A DNA stretch of 7,608 nucleotides from Nitrospira sp. GTDB lineage: Bacteria > UBA9089 > CG2-30-40-21 > SBAY01. The notes under the pieces were generated by a model. It was not told the origin of the DNA. It ran no database searches and saw nothing but the letters and a program-made list of their open reading frames with translations. The stretch spans positions 1 to 7,608 of the forward strand of contig SBAY01000017.1 in NCBI GenBank assembly GCA_005239945.1, in the 5' to 3' direction. Position 1 is the stretch's first letter; each line of letters begins with the position of its first letter. The translations under genes and the position numbers were made by a program. Below are positions 6,464 to 7,608 of the stretch, piece by piece.

Positions 6464-6847
6464 TCACTTCTTACCAATTGAGTTCACAAGTGATGTTTCC
6501 AACCCCATTAGCATTCTTCTTACTTCTTCATACCTATCTTTGTAAGCAATGTATTTCTGTTTAGTTAGATATCCCTTCCTAAAAGCTATATAAAGATGAT
6601 GTTTGGTTTCCCGTATTTCTGATAACGCTCGATTTATTCCTTCTAAATAGATGTTTATGTGTTTATTACTCCATCCTTCAGCAAGATTTGCTGGACCTGA
6701 GTTTGATGACCGACGTATCTGCGACCCTAACTCGTAAAGTTCGTGTTTTGGAAATGTATAAGTGAGTTCACATATTTCCAAATGCAATTCACACAACTTT
6801 TGGTATACATCTAAATCCTCATAACTCGTTATCTTTTTCTTTTCCAT
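6464..6847 (-). CDS. Four-helix-bundle protein, S23 / 23S rRNA intervening-sequence protein family
   Basis: The 127-residue product fits the four-helix-bundle (S23/IVP, Avd-like) family. It opens with SYEDLDVYQKLCELHLEI (8-25), followed by the signature TFPKHELYELGSQIRRSSNS (30-49) and PANLAEGW (52-59), then helices rich in Glu and Lys to the end. Length is normal and the gene looks intact. Relatives are encoded in intervening sequences of 23S rRNA, or act as accessory proteins in diversity-generating retroelements; the role of free-standing copies is not settled, but binding of structured nucleic acid is plausible. Its RBS, AGGAG at 6856-6860, is part of the heptad array, and the start codon follows the last array word directly. 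It appears to be an insertion with no functional link to the chelatase operon. Confidence 0.85.
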   Translation of the reverse strand: MEKKKITSYEDLDVYQKLCELHLEICELTYTFPKHELYELGSQIRRSSNSGPANLAEGWSNKHINIYLEGINRALSEIRETKHHLYIAFRKGYLTKQKYIAYKDRYEEVRRMLMGLETSLVNSIGKK

Positions 6848-6917
6848 TCACCTTGCTCCTTATTTCTTGAACCTCGCTCCTTGAACCCTGCTCCTTGCTC
6901 CTCGAACCTCGAACCTT
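6848..6917 (-). repeat. Ten-word heptanucleotide array carrying the RBS of the four-helix-bundle gene
   Basis: On the minus strand ten 7-bp words run in phase up to the start codon at 6847: AAGGTTC, GAGGTTC, GAGGAGC, AAGGAGC, AGGGTTC, AAGGAGC, GAGGTTC, AAGAAAT, AAGGAGC, AAGGTGA. It is more diverged than the left arm. It has two coding effects: it supplies the last 18 or so residues and the stop codon (6860-6862) of the DUF2162 gene, and the Shine-Dalgarno site of the next gene. Confidence 0.9.
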
Positions 6918-7510
6918 CTATTTCCCAGATAGCCGATGAGCAAAGCCACAAAAAGAAGGGCAAACACACCCAAACTATTATTGAAGTCAATATTGTGTCC
7001 CTGGGCAATAAACGATTCATATATCCCCTTTGCCTCTTCAATCTTTGCTGGAATAACCAAAGAGGCAAGGAAGTAACACCCAATGGTAATCATTGTTAAC
7101 CCAAGGTTTATCTGTGGATTTATAGATTTTCTTAATCGAACAATAACAAGGAATAAAAGTGACAAAAGCACAAAGGCACATCCTAATCCCAGACCCACAA
7201 CAGGTGCAGGAAGTTTAATCACACCCAATACTGCCCAGGAGCAAAAGATAATGGCGCTTAGACAGACTGGGCAGGGGAATATAAGCCATGCTGCATGCCA
7301 ATTGCATCCTGCATCCTGCTTCCTACCTCCTAATCCACAAATCACATACAACCCCCAAGCAATCATTCCTATAGCCATCCCGGCATGAAGATATGGTCCA
7401 TTTCTCAATATCGGCTCAAGAAATCTGATGAGTTGGCTTGAGATCGTGGCTATGAGAACAAATATCCCTAGATACATAAAAAATATCAAGCAGATTCTTG
7501 AGTATCTCAT
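6860..7510 (-). CDS. DUF2162-type polytopic membrane protein (HmuT-like, predicted transporter)
   Basis: The protein has 216 residues from the ATG at 7510 and about six membrane spans (6-26, 42-61, 75-97, 101-125, 136-154, 179-196). A cysteine pair in FPCPVCL (78-84) at the start of span 3 is a feature I associate with DUF2162, annotated as putative transporters. The gene precedes ExbB-like, DUF2149 and CobN-like genes, the company this family is known to keep. It may move a metal or tetrapyrrole, or couple the chelatase to the membrane. An upstream in-frame ATG at 7543 would add MLERKTQKFSH, but that extension lies in the 92-bp repeat, so the native start is taken as 7510. Neither start has a clear RBS. 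The last 18 residues (from RFEVRGARSR) are translated heptad array, so the native C-terminus was probably altered by insertion. A loop at 61-69 is also repeat-derived. The family call is moderately sure. Confidence 0.75.
   Translation of the reverse strand: MRYSRICLIFFMYLGIFVLIATISSQLIRFLEPILRNGPYLHAGMAIGMIAWGLYVICGLGGRKQDAGCNWHAAWLIFPCPVCLSAIIFCSWAVLGVIKLPAPVVGLGLGCAFVLLSLLFLVIVRLRKSINPQINLGLTMITIGCYFLASLVIPAKIEEAKGIYESFIAQGHNIDFNNSLGVFALLFVALLIGYLGNRRFEVRGARSRVQGARFKK
7304..7331 (-). repeat. In-frame heptanucleotide tract in the DUF2162 gene
   Basis: Four 7-bp words in phase on the minus strand (AGGAGGT, AGGAAGC, AGGATGC, AGGATGC) encode the loop GGRKQDAGC between spans 2 and 3. The word type resembles the intergenic arrays and the reading frame is preserved. 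It is probably a tolerated expansion in a non-membrane loop. Confidence 0.5.
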
Positions 7511-7513
7511 ATG

Positions 7514-7605
7514 ACTGAACTTTTGCGTTTTTCTCTCAAGCATTGATTTTGCTTAAGATTATCTCTTCTCTGCCGATATATTTATCGGGAGGGAAGAAAA
7601 AATGC
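7514..7605 (-). repeat. Right copy of the 92-bp inverted repeat bounding the window
   Basis: Exact reverse complement of 1-92. Its inner edge (7514) lies three bases upstream of the ATG at 7510, so the repeat replaces the natural promoter and leader of the DUF2162 gene and thus of the operon. I see no convincing sigma70 promoter within the repeat: a GATAAT word exists, but no matching -35 box at the right distance. Three further bases (7606-7608) lie beyond the repeat match. Confidence 0.85.
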
Positions 7606-7608
7606 CTA

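Larger units (their letters stand above)
6404..6917 (-). mobile_element. IVS-like insertion: four-helix-bundle gene between inverted heptad arrays
   Basis: A 127-codon gene of the S23/intervening-sequence-protein family sits between two arrays of the same 7-bp words in opposite orientation. The unit lies within what looks like an otherwise compact operon, between the DUF2162 and ExbB-like genes. Family members are classically found inside 23S rRNA intervening sequences, where complementary ends form a stem. The arrangement here is similar in shape but lies between protein genes. I call it a probable mobile or once-mobile cassette. No transposase, target duplication or reverse transcriptase is visible. 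Confidence 0.5.

Noticed and set aside
6829..7083. Minus-strand frame of 84 codons ending in repeated EQGAGFKERGSRNKEQG
   Set aside because: It is the heptad array read in another frame, plus a shadow of the DUF2162 gene. It has no independent support.
1..7605. Complete linear replicon with terminal inverted repeats
   Set aside because: The repeats truncate a cellular gene on one side and abut a start codon on the other. There are no replication or capsid genes, and bases continue past the repeat at 7606-7608.
7514..7605. Promoter for the operon inside the right repeat
   Set aside because: TTGAGA and GATAAT words exist, but neither has a partner box at a workable spacing.

Overview
The window reads as a fragment of an uncultivated bacterial genome, probably an anaerobe recovered by metagenomics. 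Evidence for Bacteria is a perfect sigma70-type promoter at 821-849 and Shine-Dalgarno sites of the GGAGG type before most genes. The sequence is moderately AT-rich and unusually loaded with short repeats. I cannot name the phylum. Every credible gene lies on the minus strand, so transcription runs from right to left.

From right to left, the window opens with a copy of a repeat end (7514-7605). Then comes an operon: a DUF2162-type polytopic membrane protein (6860-7510), an inserted four-helix-bundle (S23/IVP-type) gene inside inverted heptanucleotide arrays (6404-6917), a MotA/TolQ/ExbB proton-channel protein (5774-6379), a DUF2149 protein (5461-5799), and a very large CobN/BchH-family chelatase subunit (1482-5474) with a signal peptide and a C-terminal membrane anchor. 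The last three genes overlap and are surely translationally coupled. The 799-1481 interval has no gene. It holds a promoter for the next gene plus a cluster of palindromes and tandem repeats. The left end carries an AAA+ ATPase gene (88-798) of the AAA_14/DUF4143 type, cut off at position 92 by a second, inverted copy of the same 92-bp repeat.

The gene set CobN-like + DUF2162 + ExbB-like + DUF2149 matches, as I recall it, the hmuS/T/U/V part of the Bacteroidetes haem-utilisation operon. In that operon HmuS is an exported CobN relative linked to anaerobic removal of iron from haem. No ATPase partner of the CobS/CobT or ChlI/ChlD type is present here. An ExbB-like channel together with a single-span DUF2149 protein that resembles ExbD in layout suggests that proton-motive force, not ATP, powers an extracytoplasmic chelatase or dechelatase. 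That mechanism is my inference.

A second theme is repeat invasion. Tracts built of 7-bp words (AAGGTTC, AAGGAGC, AGGATGC, AGTCAGG and similar) occur both between and inside genes. They appear to have supplied a ribosome binding site, a C-terminal tail, an internal loop, a linker and part of a signal peptide. Both window ends lie in the same repeat, which probably explains why the assembly stops there.
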